From positions 314,499-378,498 of the forward strand of contig VZTJ01005676.1 in the NCBI GenBank assembly GCA_013397795.1: DNA of 64,000 nt, given 5' to 3'. Numbering within the stretch: position 1 is the stretch's first letter; each line of letters opens with the position of its first letter. This document shows, piece by piece, positions 37,601-50,400 of the stretch. The stretch is from Orthonyx spaldingii. Lineage: Eukaryota > Chordata > Aves > Passeriformes > Orthonychidae. The notes beneath the pieces are model-generated. The model had not been told where the DNA came from. It searched no databases and saw only the letters and a list, made by a program, of their open reading frames with translations. The position numbers and the translations under genes were made by a program.

Positions 37601-40600
37601 TCCAGTGCAGTGTGCCTGCTTGGGGAACTGCTGTGCAGCAGCTTTTTGCTGGAAAATGATTTCAAGTAGTTCAGTACTTTCATGGTTTATTGAACTCTGG
37701 GGCTGAGTTGCAGACCTGCAGCAGGCAGGTGTGTTGTTGCCCTATGTTGGAGGGCAAACTCTTCCAAGTGTTGCTGAGAATGGAAGAAATTTCCCTTTGT
37801 GTCTTCAGGTTAGACTTTTCTTTGGTATTGTTTGGGGGGTTTTTTGTATGTGGTTTGTTTTGGTTTGGTTTTGGTTTCTTTTTTGTTTGTTTTTCTTAAT
37901 AGCTGGTTAAAATAAAATAATATGTTATGATTCACTTGATTCTTGACAGCAACATCTCTGGTTTTTTATCTGAACTGCACCAATAACAGAGACCTTCATG
38001 CTAATCAGTCATACTAGAAACTAACTCCTGTTTCCCTTGCCTTGTGTCTGCTGGGGTTTTTTACAGCAAGATCTGTCTGCTTGCTTCTGTAGCACCACCA
38101 TAACTTTGTACTCTCAGTCCAGTTGTAGGACTGTTGTCATCAAGGGTTGAAGCACAAAAAGCCTTTGCAAAAACTGACTTACAAGGCCTTGTCATTCTTG
38201 ACAAGGATGCTACAAGCAAATACTGATGTGCTTCTTACTCTTCTGTAGAAACTCTCGACCTGTTTTTCAGCTGATGTGTTTGAGTGCTGCAAGTCCATGT
38301 AGACCCTTATAGAGTTAGAAATTGTTATTCCCACAGGATCAACAATAACAAAGTGAAGGGGAGGGAATTAAGTTCTAACATGTCTGATCTGTGAGGCCTT
38401 GAAACATCCCACACTGTGCTCTTCTCTTGTCCTCCTCCAGAGCTGGAAATCTGTGTTTGATCCTCTCCTTGGGTGGAGGTCAGCTTGTGGTTGCCAACAG
38501 CCCCGCTGCTTGGCCTTCCACAGCTACTTGTGCTTGCCTTGACTGCAATCGCTGTTCCAAACAAGATCATTTCAAGTCTGGTTTTCTTCAAAAATAATCT
38601 GGACAATTCAGCAGCTCAGCTCAGGGGTTTGTTTTGTACATAACCTCTGTACAAGGTTTTGGATGTTTTCTCTTTCTGGGCAGAGGCAGTGTCTGTGTGA
38701 CCATCTCTTGCAACCTTCGACCAGTGCAAGGACAAAGCACTGCAGGGTGGTCCCACAGTTAGGAGTAGATGGTACAAGGACACAAAGGGTTTTGTCAAAA
38801 TTCAGTTATTGGTAAGTAACCTCATTTGATGCTTACAATACTGACATTTTGCTATCCAAAATGTAAATGTATTAAATAGCAGATTTTATTTATTAATAAA
38901 GCATCTGAAGAGTTTATCTGTACACCATTTTGTTCATTCTATTGCCACATCAGTGTCTACTTTGCTTAATTTGTAATTCAAAATTGTAATTCCGAAACTG
39001 CTTAACATATCAAGTATATAAATAAATCACTTGGTAAGTCTTTCTAAGGAAAATCAAAATCATGTAAAGGCAGAAGCACAAACGTCTTCTGCTTTTAATA
39101 AAATCAACTCCTCATTTCACGAGAGATAGTGGATAATTGGAAAAGAGTCTGCTGAAATCACTTGTTTTATTGTTCTCATCTGAATAAATCAAACAGGAAT
39201 AACTAAATATTACCTTCAGTATTTTTGGTAAGTAGTAAGAGAAGGTATATTAGGTTAAAATTTGTGCTTGCTCCTTCAAAACAAAATTGTTTTTCAGTAT
39301 CAGGAAAAAGATCTAGGATAGTTTGTTTGTGATTTTTTATTATTTAAGGAAATTACCTAGGATTTATTATTTTTCTGTCTCATTTAATTTCTTGTTGAAT
39401 TTTCTTTTCCCCGTTCCGTTATGAGCCGTAAGTTCTAAGGAATTTTTTTGCAGTGATTGCTTCTTTTTTTAAGTAGTCACGTATGTGGGCCGCTTTCTAT
39501 ATAAGATTTTTAAATCCTTCTCTAGGGCAGATCAGGGTTCAAAGTTAAACTGGCAGCTGCATGTCAGTCTTGTACGTTCTGTATAAATCACTGGGAGGCT
39601 GTGAGGGGAAGTAGGTCTTTTCTAGCTGTTGAGCATGCATAGTCCTATGAAAATGTTTTATTATGCGAAAATGAGGTTTTATCATTTCAGGGTAGAAAAA
39701 TTGACACTGTGGCCATAGAGATTTACAGGAGATGCAGCAACTTATTTCTTTGTGTCTTCACTACCACTTCCCGTGCACCAAACTCCTTCAAAGGAGGAAT
39801 GAAATTATGAACGAGTGGATAACCTCCTGTATCAGCTTGAACCTAATTATTCTCACTGTATTTTGAGGTACATGGTGACATACCCTTGAATTGCAGAGCG
39901 CGGTGGGATTGACTCTTTCCTGCTGCCTCAAAGACACAGATGCCCCTACCCAACTTAACTAACATTTCCTGAATCTGTGTCATTTTTGCTTTCAGTTTAA
40001 GTCCTCTTACATTCCTAGAGTTTTAAAAAACAACCCCCAATCAGAATTTGCTACTTGTGTACTTCCTAATGCTTAATCATAAAAGAGTTAAAAGAACCCT
40101 AGAAAACTATAAAATCCAGGATTGTGAATGTAAATCTAGAATTCAGTTTTTCATTAAAGATTTGCAGCAGCATTCCTTCCAAAGGGTAGGGAGGAAGGTT
40201 CATTGTCTGGCATCATGTACCATACTTACTTTTCTAGGATCAAATATATGTTAGCACATGACACTGCCAATCTGCATTCTGACATCTCAGTGGGCTTAAA
40301 AGCAAGAGACAATTCAACTATAAAAGTGTCCTTAGGAAGTGCAGTTGGGTGATTTTTTTTAAAATGTATAACACAACTATTTTAAAGACTTCTATAAATT
40401 TTATTGATATAATTCTTACTTTAATAAAACGACATTACAAGCAAAAATTATTCTGACCATGAGGAAGATTGTAGAGACTAGAAGATTGTACAGAATGTAG
40501 TTTGAGTCAAGAGATTTGCTTGGGTAACTCATATGTTTGTGCAAGAATAGTGATTTTAATATGTAGGAAACGAGGTACATATATGTTCTCAGATCAACAG

Positions 40601-43600
40601 TCTATGTGTCCTGGTATTTTGTTGCTGGAGAAAAATTTACCGTAGTAGAAGGTTGCACTTCAGTGTCTTCTGATGCAAGTTTCTTACAGCTCTACACAAT
40701 TGATGGCTGTTTTTGTTCTACAGGGATTCAACCCTTACTGTATAATCTAGAACCCTTGTGGATATTTTTCTGTCTATCCTTTCATAAATACTCCTAATAT
40801 TTTTTATCTCAACAGCGACCTGTGTTTCCAAGGGTAATTGTAATTCTGGCTTTAAAAAAAACACTTTTATGTTTACATCAGTCTTTGTCTCAAAGTGGGT
40901 GGGGGATTCCTTGGTCTTCTAGAGTGAGGTAGGCCATTAGAAACACCTATCTGCTTCTCTTCCTTTATTTATTATATAATTTGAGTAATGTTACTGATCA
41001 TTCATTCTTTCGTGAAGCTTTATAGTTCTAACCAGGGTTTCTTCTTGTACCCAAATCTCTTCAAGTCTTTAATTTATATTGTTCTTTTCTGCGTCTTTTC
41101 TATTTGATGTATCCTTTTTCAGATGGGGGTGACCAAAACTGAACCCAGAATTCAAATGTGAACACACACTATTCAAGGTGAGGGAATATCACTAGTTTTA
41201 TATAAGGCATAATATTTTTTTATATGTCTTTGTCTTTTAAGAATAAATACTGATATCCTGATTATTTTTGCTCCCAATTGTAAAATACTTTTCTTGAGTA
41301 ATCTGTAAAGTTGTCTGGATTTTTAATTGAAAAGTTGGTTAATTTATAACATAGTTTCTTACGGGTAATTAATAAATATGGTACCTTAATTTTCACTGTG
41401 GTTTACTATACACTGTGTATGCTCCACTTCCTGTTGTTGCATTGATCTAATTGCATATTTGAAATTCCTTCTGAAGACCATCATGAACCCCCTATAGAGC
41501 CAACTGATCTTTGTATCCTTCATCATTCACAGGTTTTGTCATTACATGGTTCCTCCCCATTTCACCCTTCAGAGTATTGAAGTGTACTTGGCTGGGAGTT
41601 TTTTTGAGTACTGCCATCTTGAATTTGATCCCTCTAGCCAAGAATCTTTCCTATGTTCTTGCAGATCTTGAGGAAAGGTTTGCATTCCTCCATGTACATG
41701 ACAAAGACTTATTAAAGATAAAGGTGGTTGAAGAGAATGAATTGTACATGAGGATACTCATCACAATGCCCACTGCCATCTCTCATTAACTTATTCACTG
41801 CATCAATCCTTCTCTTAGACCTCTTCTCTTTAGGAGAAGAGTTGTACATCTCACAGCCCATCTCTGGTTATTTCTTTCAGAACATATATGCTTGCATTAT
41901 GCTTGTGATGCTAGGAGGGGAAAAGAGGTGTTCTCAGGCTGGTAATCTGGTTTGACTTTAACTCTTGCAAATTGGATTCATTTACATGAGTTCTCCATAC
42001 CAGGAATTTCACCAGATCATTAATAAAAAAAATAGAGACATCCTTGCATTAGTATTTCTTATAATGGTAACATTGTGTTGTATCCAGAGTAGGTGATTAT
42101 TAGGCATTGTCACCACAAACAGTGGTAAATAGAGGTAGTAAAGTTTGCTTTATATGAGAAGAGCATGCATTTTGTGTAACATGCTCATATTAGGAGCATT
42201 GGCTCCATTTACCTTCAACTACATGAATATATAGAACCCAAAATTTATGAGGAACCAATATTAAAATTCTTATTCAGTATGTTTGATGAGTTGTAATAGT
42301 ATGATAAGGATTATATACTTGTTTAGAAAGAATTTTACTGCAAAATGTGTAATGGAGAGCTAACATTGCCAAGGATTTAGCAGCATTCCTGATGTCCAGC
42401 ATCTTTGGAGTGGGCAGTAGCACCCAATGGAATGGAATGGCTTCATGTTCCTCATACAGCACCATTACCTTCTGCTTCTAACATGGAAGTTGGTATGGGT
42501 GGCGGGTAAAAGGTGTGGTCTTGGAAAGAAATCACACAGCTGTGTTGGAAGGAGTGGGAGATGTGAGGGAAGGAAGGCTATTTCTATTCACTCTGGAGAG
42601 TGGCAGGTGGTCAGTAAATAAACCGGTGGTGTGATCGACAGTCGATACATTGACTCCCTCACACTGCCAGAGAAATAGAAATAAAAATTGCTCCGTTTTT
42701 ACTCTCATTTCCTTGATCTGTGAGGGGGTATGTGTAGTGTGACTGTGTTAGAGGACCTTCAGTGGGAACATACTTGAGAAATGATTCCTGCATTCAACTG
42801 AATTTTTCATAAAAGTGCAGTTCTGGGAAGCTGCTGTTCTTATTGTTTTGTGCTGTTCTTCCATTGTTACTTTGTACAATGACTGTTGGGTTTTAGATTT
42901 TTCATGTAACTTCTGTTCTAAATTGCATTTCTAAACAATGATTTCTAGGTAACGATCATCTGAAATGGTTTGACTTCTTACAGATTTTGTTATGACTTGC
43001 TTTTGTAGTATGGGTAATTCTTGCTCTTCATTCTTTTTTTTCCCCGGTGTAAGGGTTCTGTTACTATGCTATAGTTTTGATTTTTTTTTTAAAGTTTTTG
43101 CTGGCTTTTGTTTGTTTGTTTGTTTTTTGTTTTAATCCTCCATCAAGGAAGTATTTAATTTTTCTTCAAATTTGTTTATTTTGTTGCTTCATTCCAAGCT
43201 GGCTAACATACCAAAGCAAAACTATTTTATGAAATGTTGTGGTCTTTAAACAAGTTAATAGAACAAATTGTGTGATTTCTTTCCTCATAAACTTACAAAA
43301 ACTTACAGGATAGGATAGCATATGTATTTATGGTCTGTGATGTAATAAATAGAAATGTGACTACCTAAACAAGCAGCTGAAGCAAATGTTCACTTGTGTG
43401 TTTCATCTTTTTAGATAGTTTTAATTGTCAACTCTAAGCTGTGCTGTTTTATGATGTTTTTAATTAATGTTTAATTAACACAGTTAAGAAGGAAATAGGT
43501 GCTTTCTCTCTAAAATCTTGCTTTTAATTTAAGTACAGCTAAGTAAGATTTGGTGCCCTTAAGAAGTTTAGAAAATTCTGGTGTTCTCCTTGTTGGTGTC

Positions 43601-44426
43601 TTGGTGTGGGATAACAGGTGCTGTTTACTGAGGTGGAGACTGGTAGCTTCTGGTACACTCAACCTCTTGTCATCTGCAGTAAAACCAAGCAGGAGTGTGT
43701 GTGTGTGGTGCTGTTTTGAGAGAGAGCAGTACTAAGTTACACTGTTTTTTGGGTACTTTGATGTTAAAGTGACTGTTGGGACATCTGGAGTTCACTCTTG
43801 TGTCTATGATTGTAGTTAGGAAAGGGAATACCTTGCTTTTGGGTTGCATGGTAGAAGATTTCTTATAGGAGAAAAGAGCTGTGAATCATCTTAAAAATAA
43901 AAATTGAAGAATGATTCTCTCCACTTTAACCCTTTTCTCTCCAGCTTTCCAGATAGATTTTAACAGGAGATTTAAAAGAAGAAACAGAAGAAGGTGCTTT
44001 TGAGCATGACATTAACATACTTTCCTTTAATAAGAATGCTTGAGCTGGATAAGACCACTCCAAATATAATCAAACTAAGTTAAAGTTCTGCAACTTTATT
44101 TGCTGTGAGAAAGTCGCTCCATTTTAAGGACTAACATGAAACATGGTAGGAGACATTGGCCATGAAAGAGCAGGAACTCTTCATCTTCCTTACTTTAAGC
44201 TAACCTGAAATGTTTTTTGTTCACTGTACTGTAGTATGGTGCAGGTAGCTCTGCTCAGGAGCACATTTATTTCCTCTTCCTTTCTCGATGGTAGGTCCGG
44301 TGTTGGCAAGCGAGGAGCACTTTGCCTCTCCTGAAATATGTCCCTTTTCCTTAGACTTATTTATTAGTGCTTTTCTTTGTGAAAAACTCACAGATTACTG
44401 TATTTCGAAATACAGCAAGCATTCTT

Positions 44427-44462
<36 letters not shown>

Positions 44463-47400
44463 GCATTGTATCTACCCTCATCCTTCTTTGCAATCCCGTC
44501 TCTCCAAAGAGACGCGCGACAGACCGACGGACTGCGGCTATTTTTGTACGGCGCACATATTAACCATTGAGTAAACGTAAGAGGTTTTACAGAGCTTATT
44601 TTAGCAGAAGCATTTGTTAAAGCCCCTATATCCATAGGCTGTGTGTATATTCATTAACTGTGCAGGGCTGTAACATAATACAACAAAAGGAAGTGTATTT
44701 TAACAGAGATCTTGTAACAACCATAGGCAGACTGGCACCCAGCCAGCGGGGAAAGGCAGACATTTCTCGCTGCTATTTCTGTCTTGTGGCATCCAGAGAT
44801 ATTGAATTGATTTCTTGGATAACGAAACTAGCTAAGACTTACTGCAGTGTCACGATCCTGCATTACAAAAATACATGTGTTTGATCCCCAGAAGTTTATT
44901 GTAATCAAATCTTTGGAGGCAGTAGAAAACTGCGCCTCTCCAGTTTCACTGCCAGCGTGACAAGATTTAGCCTTCGTATAATCACATCCAGAATGGTTTG
45001 TGGCAAGGATGGGGAGAACTGAAGTGCTGGCATGAATGGAAAGTACATAATTATTTAACAGATAATCCTGCCCTATAGATTTTCTTATCCATGGAAAGTC
45101 TTGGATTTTCCCTTTAGCAGAAGCCCCAGTGGCTTCACTGGTCAGAGGTGGGGCTGGGTATTGGGAGTCCTTTCCCTAATGGTGAATGTGCTTCCTTGGA
45201 GCTTGGAATATGTCTATGTACAGCTTCTACCTACTACCCCTTGTGAAAACGGATGGAGATGCTTCAGCTCTTGGTCTGCTATACAGCTACAAAATAGCTT
45301 CTCTGTCCCAAAGTAGCATAAAAATAGGACTTTGTTCCCATTCCAGTACATGTCAGTAATTTAAAGAATATTTTGATAAAGGTAAAGGTCAGAGGAGAAT
45401 GAGGTAGGTAGGTATTTACTATGATCAGAGTCTGTTTTGTGTGTGGAATGTCAATAGACTACGCCAGGATGTGCTGAAGCATAAGATTTGTGAGCTTTTA
45501 CACAGGTGAGAAATCACATTTTTCCTGATCAGTTGAATACTCACTTGTTCTGCCCAGCTGCAATGGGAATTACTCTCTTGGTTTTAACCACCTTCCTACT
45601 GTTCTGTGACATGCTGAGCTAAGACCATATTGTCTGCTTTACATGTAGATCCCTTTATAGTGTGATGCTTTAAATAATACTTTACATCTTTAGGCATCTT
45701 TCTGTGTTAGAATGCAGATATAAATTAATTCTTTTTCCTTTTGTTAATAGCTTGAATGAGCTGGGAGGGAAGGTTTTAAAAGAACAAATACAATCAAAAT
45801 GGATATTTGTGAAATACTTGAGTTCGATTCCACGTGAACAGAAATGTTAAAAGCCCCTTTAGCAGCTGTGTCAATACCAATTTTTCTGGTTCTTGAGTGC
45901 AGACATAAATTCAGATGGTGTTGGTTAAATAATTCACATTTGTTTTAGGTGAAAAATAACACCTGCTCTGTTTAGCAAGTGCAATGTTTTCATTTAAGTG
46001 ATTTAAAAATTGATCACATTCAGCTGATTTGAGTACATTAGGGGATTTGCAGTTATGTAATTAAATTGATATTTTAAATAGCTTTAACTGTACTGTACAA
46101 TTGAGAAGTGCACAAGTAGATTTTCAGATAAAACTTTTAGTTGGTGTTTTGGGGGGTTTTTTTGAGATAAAAGACTATTGTGTTTGGAATATAGTTACAG
46201 ACCTATGATATTGAGTGGACAAATCATTTGAGACATAGAGGATGAAAGGCAAAAGTTCTGAATCAGGGACATTCTGTTTTCCAGGCATATCAGTTATTTT
46301 CATGTATGTAGGAAACTGGTACTTGTAGGAAAAAAACATCTTGCAGCTGCTAAATATTACTGCAGACTGCCTAGATAAAGAAAAATGCAATTTCTGATGC
46401 TATGATTTTATTGAAATAATTATCAAAAAACAGATTTTGGTTTTTTCTTCTTTGTTTGTCATGTTGGATTGTTGAATGACCTTTCTTCCCCAAGGAAAAA
46501 AATTCAGTAACCATGTTTGATTTGCAGAGCACCAGAGATCATACTGGGATTGCCGTTTTGTGAAGCCATAGACATGTGGTCGTTAGGGTGTGTGATTGCA
46601 GAGCTGTTTCTTGGATGGCCACTGTACCCAGGAGCACTGGAATATGACCAGGTAGTAGAATAAATTTCACAAACATATGCACACTTTTTGCAACTTAAGA
46701 ATTTCAGGTCATTAAATCCAGAGTTTTAAATGCTAATAATATCCCCTATTATGTAGCATTTCTTCAAGTTTGTTCAATGCTTTTAATTTAGTCTTATTGA
46801 TTGTCCTAGAAAGATAAATCCTGTTTCTGAACCAGACTATATACTGTGCTGCTTTTTTTGAATTTAATTTCCATTTATCCTCCTCCCTCCATCTTACAAA
46901 ATAGATGTTGGTCTTGAATCTGCTTTTTCTGATGGAAACCAAAGTTTGCAGCTACCATCACTGCATTATAATCTCTCTTTCATTTGCCATGAATAGGGTT
47001 GACTCTGGAATGTCTATTGAGATGTCAGGATTAATTGTGTTCTGAATACTTTCTGATGCTTTCTGGAAACCCAACAAAGCTCAAAGATTTGAGAGCCTGC
47101 ACTTCACAAGGAATGAGAATGAACTGTCACAATAATGCTGTAGGATAGGCAGTGGTAAAGCTTGGAGCTCTTGAAGCTCTGCCTTTGCTTTGTTGGAGTT
47201 TTCAGCTACAGACACCATCAGCATTAGTGAGCAAATTTAATAAAACCCCACATGGTTTCTAATGAAAGATGTAGAATGTTTTCTATTTTAAACACTTAGA
47301 AAATAATGTGAAATTTGGAAGGAATGTATTCAGCATCCTGACTATCTCCACCTGGTTTTGAACTTTGCAAATGAAGCAATCTCTTGAAAACCCCAGAAGC

Positions 47401-50400
47401 AACAGTACTGGCTTCTTGCTAAGTTCTGCATCTTAGATTCAGCATTGAGTTCAGGGGCAGTTCCTCCAGAATGTTGTGTTAGGTTATTCAAGTCCTGTTC
47501 ATGGAGTGGGCTTTTGGCTCCCTGCACTTACAGATCAGCCCTACTTTTCTAAAAATTTGTTTGTTAAAATCGTTTTCAGGAGATACATTAATTTTGTGTT
47601 GATGTTGGTCATGTTTTGTATTTCGGTTTCCTTCATTTACACAAAATGCAGTGTTTCATGTGTGGAGAATGAGCTGTGATGGAGTGTGGGTTGACGCATT
47701 TAGAAGACCTTTTTGCAGACTGTTGCTGTTAAAATGGAAAATAAAAGAGGAAACATCTAACAACCCATATAATTCATTGTTCTTTTTAAGGATGAAGGGA
47801 AGGCATTTGTTTTTTGGAAAGAATCTATAATGCTGTCTCAAAAATTTCCAAGAACTTGACAAATTTATTGACCTCTTACATCTCATTCAGGTTTGCTGGA
47901 AGCCTCAATTAATAACTCATCTAGCAAATTGCCTGATCCTCATGGTGAAGAAGTTGTGGTGGAAGAGGGGCTGCAACCTCCTCTGCACCAGCAGGAATTG
48001 CCTTACTTTAGCTAGGCTTGTAACTGTGCTCCAACAGGTCTGCAAAGCTTGCTTTGGAGAAATTGGATTCAGGGTTTTTCTCTGTATACGTGAGTACAGC
48101 AGGAGTAAGAGGTGGCTTCCAAGGAGATTCCTTTCCTCCTGCTGCACGATGTGTGTCACTGAGTAAATGAACAGGCAAGGGCTTTGTGCTGCATTTCCCC
48201 CCTGTCCCCCTGGGATGTGGCGACCAACACACTGGCTCTTGAAAGGGAGCTCTTAGTTCTTACATTCATTTGTGGTTAGGACCAGGAACAGCCGTACTTC
48301 TCAGTGGAAAATAGCCCTGTCTTCTGAGCTTTAATACTCATTAGAAACAGGCACAGGTGCTTAACTGCTGAATTTTTGGATTAATGCACTGGCTTTTCCC
48401 CTCTACTTTTTAAGACTGCTTGTTTTCTAAGGACAGTATACATGATCTGGAAACATTTCTGGTCAGAGTGGTATTCTCTTTATTCCCCGAGGTAGGGAAT
48501 TTTGGAGGATACTAAATACCAAAAGTTGGCAGCACTGTGTTCAGTTCCTCCCCACTTGGGTCTCTCACGTTCTTTTGAGCAGAAGTCTCACAGATACCTT
48601 TCGTTGCTACTGCCCATCAGTTTTTTTCCTCTCAGGTGCTCCCAGCTCTCAAGTCATCTGTCTTTCATTGACTTCATCTTCTCATCTCTCAGTTTCTGAT
48701 TTGGTGTATTTGACCACTCTCTCCTTTTGATTTTTCTGTTTCTTCTCTCTTATTCCTTGGCTACTCCTCCTTTTCCAGGGGCTGGCTCACCCCAGAAGTC
48801 CCTCTGTGGTGTGGGACCCTGCCCTTCAGAGGTTCAGCTCTGGCTGCTGGAATCTGTACCCTCTCCATCCTGACCTGCAGCAAGCTTGGTTTTCAATTAT
48901 TGCCAATTATTGTTCCCACTCCAAGGTGGTTTTTAATTTTTAAAGCAATGCTGCTTCTGGGATAACTCCCCCCTTGTACAGTGAGTTAACATTGCATGCA
49001 CAGGAGTTAAAACACATCATGTTTCAACAGATTTCTGTTGAAGCCTTGAAACCTAACTATTCTGGGTAATACACCAATCATCAACTATGATAGATAATGC
49101 AAAATACATAGTAAATCATCTTCTAAAATAAATGCATCTTGATCATTGCAGAGCAAACTTTCTTTCAGGCATAAAGCTAGTCCATTTCCATCACATTCAG
49201 TAGCAGATTTTCTTGGACAACACCACTATCTTTTGCTGCCTGGAGGTTGTACAGGCACTCCCTTTCCACAAGGAATGTTTCCTTGAAATGCAGGTGTGTC
49301 AGATGTGTAAAAGACTGATGTACTGGAAACAGCAAATGGGAAGGATTTTTATCAAGTTACATAATGAGAACATGCAAAAAAAAAAAAAAAAATCGAAATT
49401 CTGTAAGCAAACAAAGCACTCCTACTGATTTTCCTGTTTAGAATTAAAAAAATACATTTAGGATTTGAGTGGGTTGAGAAGGTAATGACAGCCACTCTCA
49501 CTCTCCCCAGCTCCTCGTTTCTGTGACCCAACCTAAAAAGCTTGCTTATATAGGTCACTTGAGAGGTTTGTTTATGTATGGCTTTCTCTGAGAGATGGAG
49601 AGAGCAGTGCTGAGTGCTCAGGGATAGGTTTTTCCCCTATGTAAGATGTAGCTGTCAAACTGCAATGCTCTGAGCGTGGTTCATTTTGTCATTTTTTAAA
49701 TGAAATTACAGGTTTTTAACTGTGTGGGGATCAGGTTTTGAAAACAAAAGGTAAATTGTTTCCCCTGTTTTGTTTTCTTCCTCAGATTCGTTACATTTCA
49801 CAGACTCAAGGTTTGCCAGGAGAGCAGTTGTTAAGCATGGGAACGAAAACTGCAAGATTTTTCTGTAGAGAAACGGATGCACCATATTCTAGTTGGAGAT
49901 TAAAGGTAAACACTATAATGTAGTAGAAAACAGTATATTACTTTGTGAGCAGAGAAACCAGAGAGGCCAAGAGCCACCATGATACTGTTACCTCCCTGGT
50001 GCATCTCCTGTGGTTTTTACCAGCTCCTGCTCCATATCCCTTCCATTTATTCTGTTTGCCAAGGTGCAGCTGCCAGGCTGTGCTGTGGCCAGTGTATGGC
50101 TGCCAGGTGGGGAATTCAAATTGAGCCTTGTATCTCCAGAGGTATTAGATGAGTGTGTCTTTTTTGTTTTGTTCTCTTTCCTGCTTTTCACTTCATATAA
50201 GGAATCTGTCTCTGAGGCCCACACTGCTCCGTCACCAATTGTCCAGAACTGGCTTCAGGGTCAGAAGTTCCTAGGAGAAAAAGGAGATTAAGAAATAACA
50301 TGGCTGTGTACAGCTCATTTCTTTCAGATCTCTTGCTAAAACAGTCTTTGTTGGCTGAAAGCTGCAATACAGTGAGTGCAGACAAAGTTAAAACAAAATG

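Larger units (their letters stand above)
15686..46527 (+). other. HIPK3: HIPK3 intron 2 (30.8 kb)
   Basis: Starts GTAGGT after exon 2 and ends with GATTTGCAG before exon 3. It is AT-rich and non-coding. It holds one clear antisense CR1 fragment (24838-25275), an older antisense CR1-like relic (~41080-41320), A/C-rich (28140-28300) and G/T-rich (37800-37900, 43107-43131) tracts, poly-T tracts (30057-30074, 34532-34612, 37369-37415, 44429-44461), a CpG-rich island (28880-29200) and a CpG-rich retroposon-like block (44462-44580). All open frames here are short or low-complexity and look accidental. The remaining stretches show nothing I can name. Confidence 0.9.
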
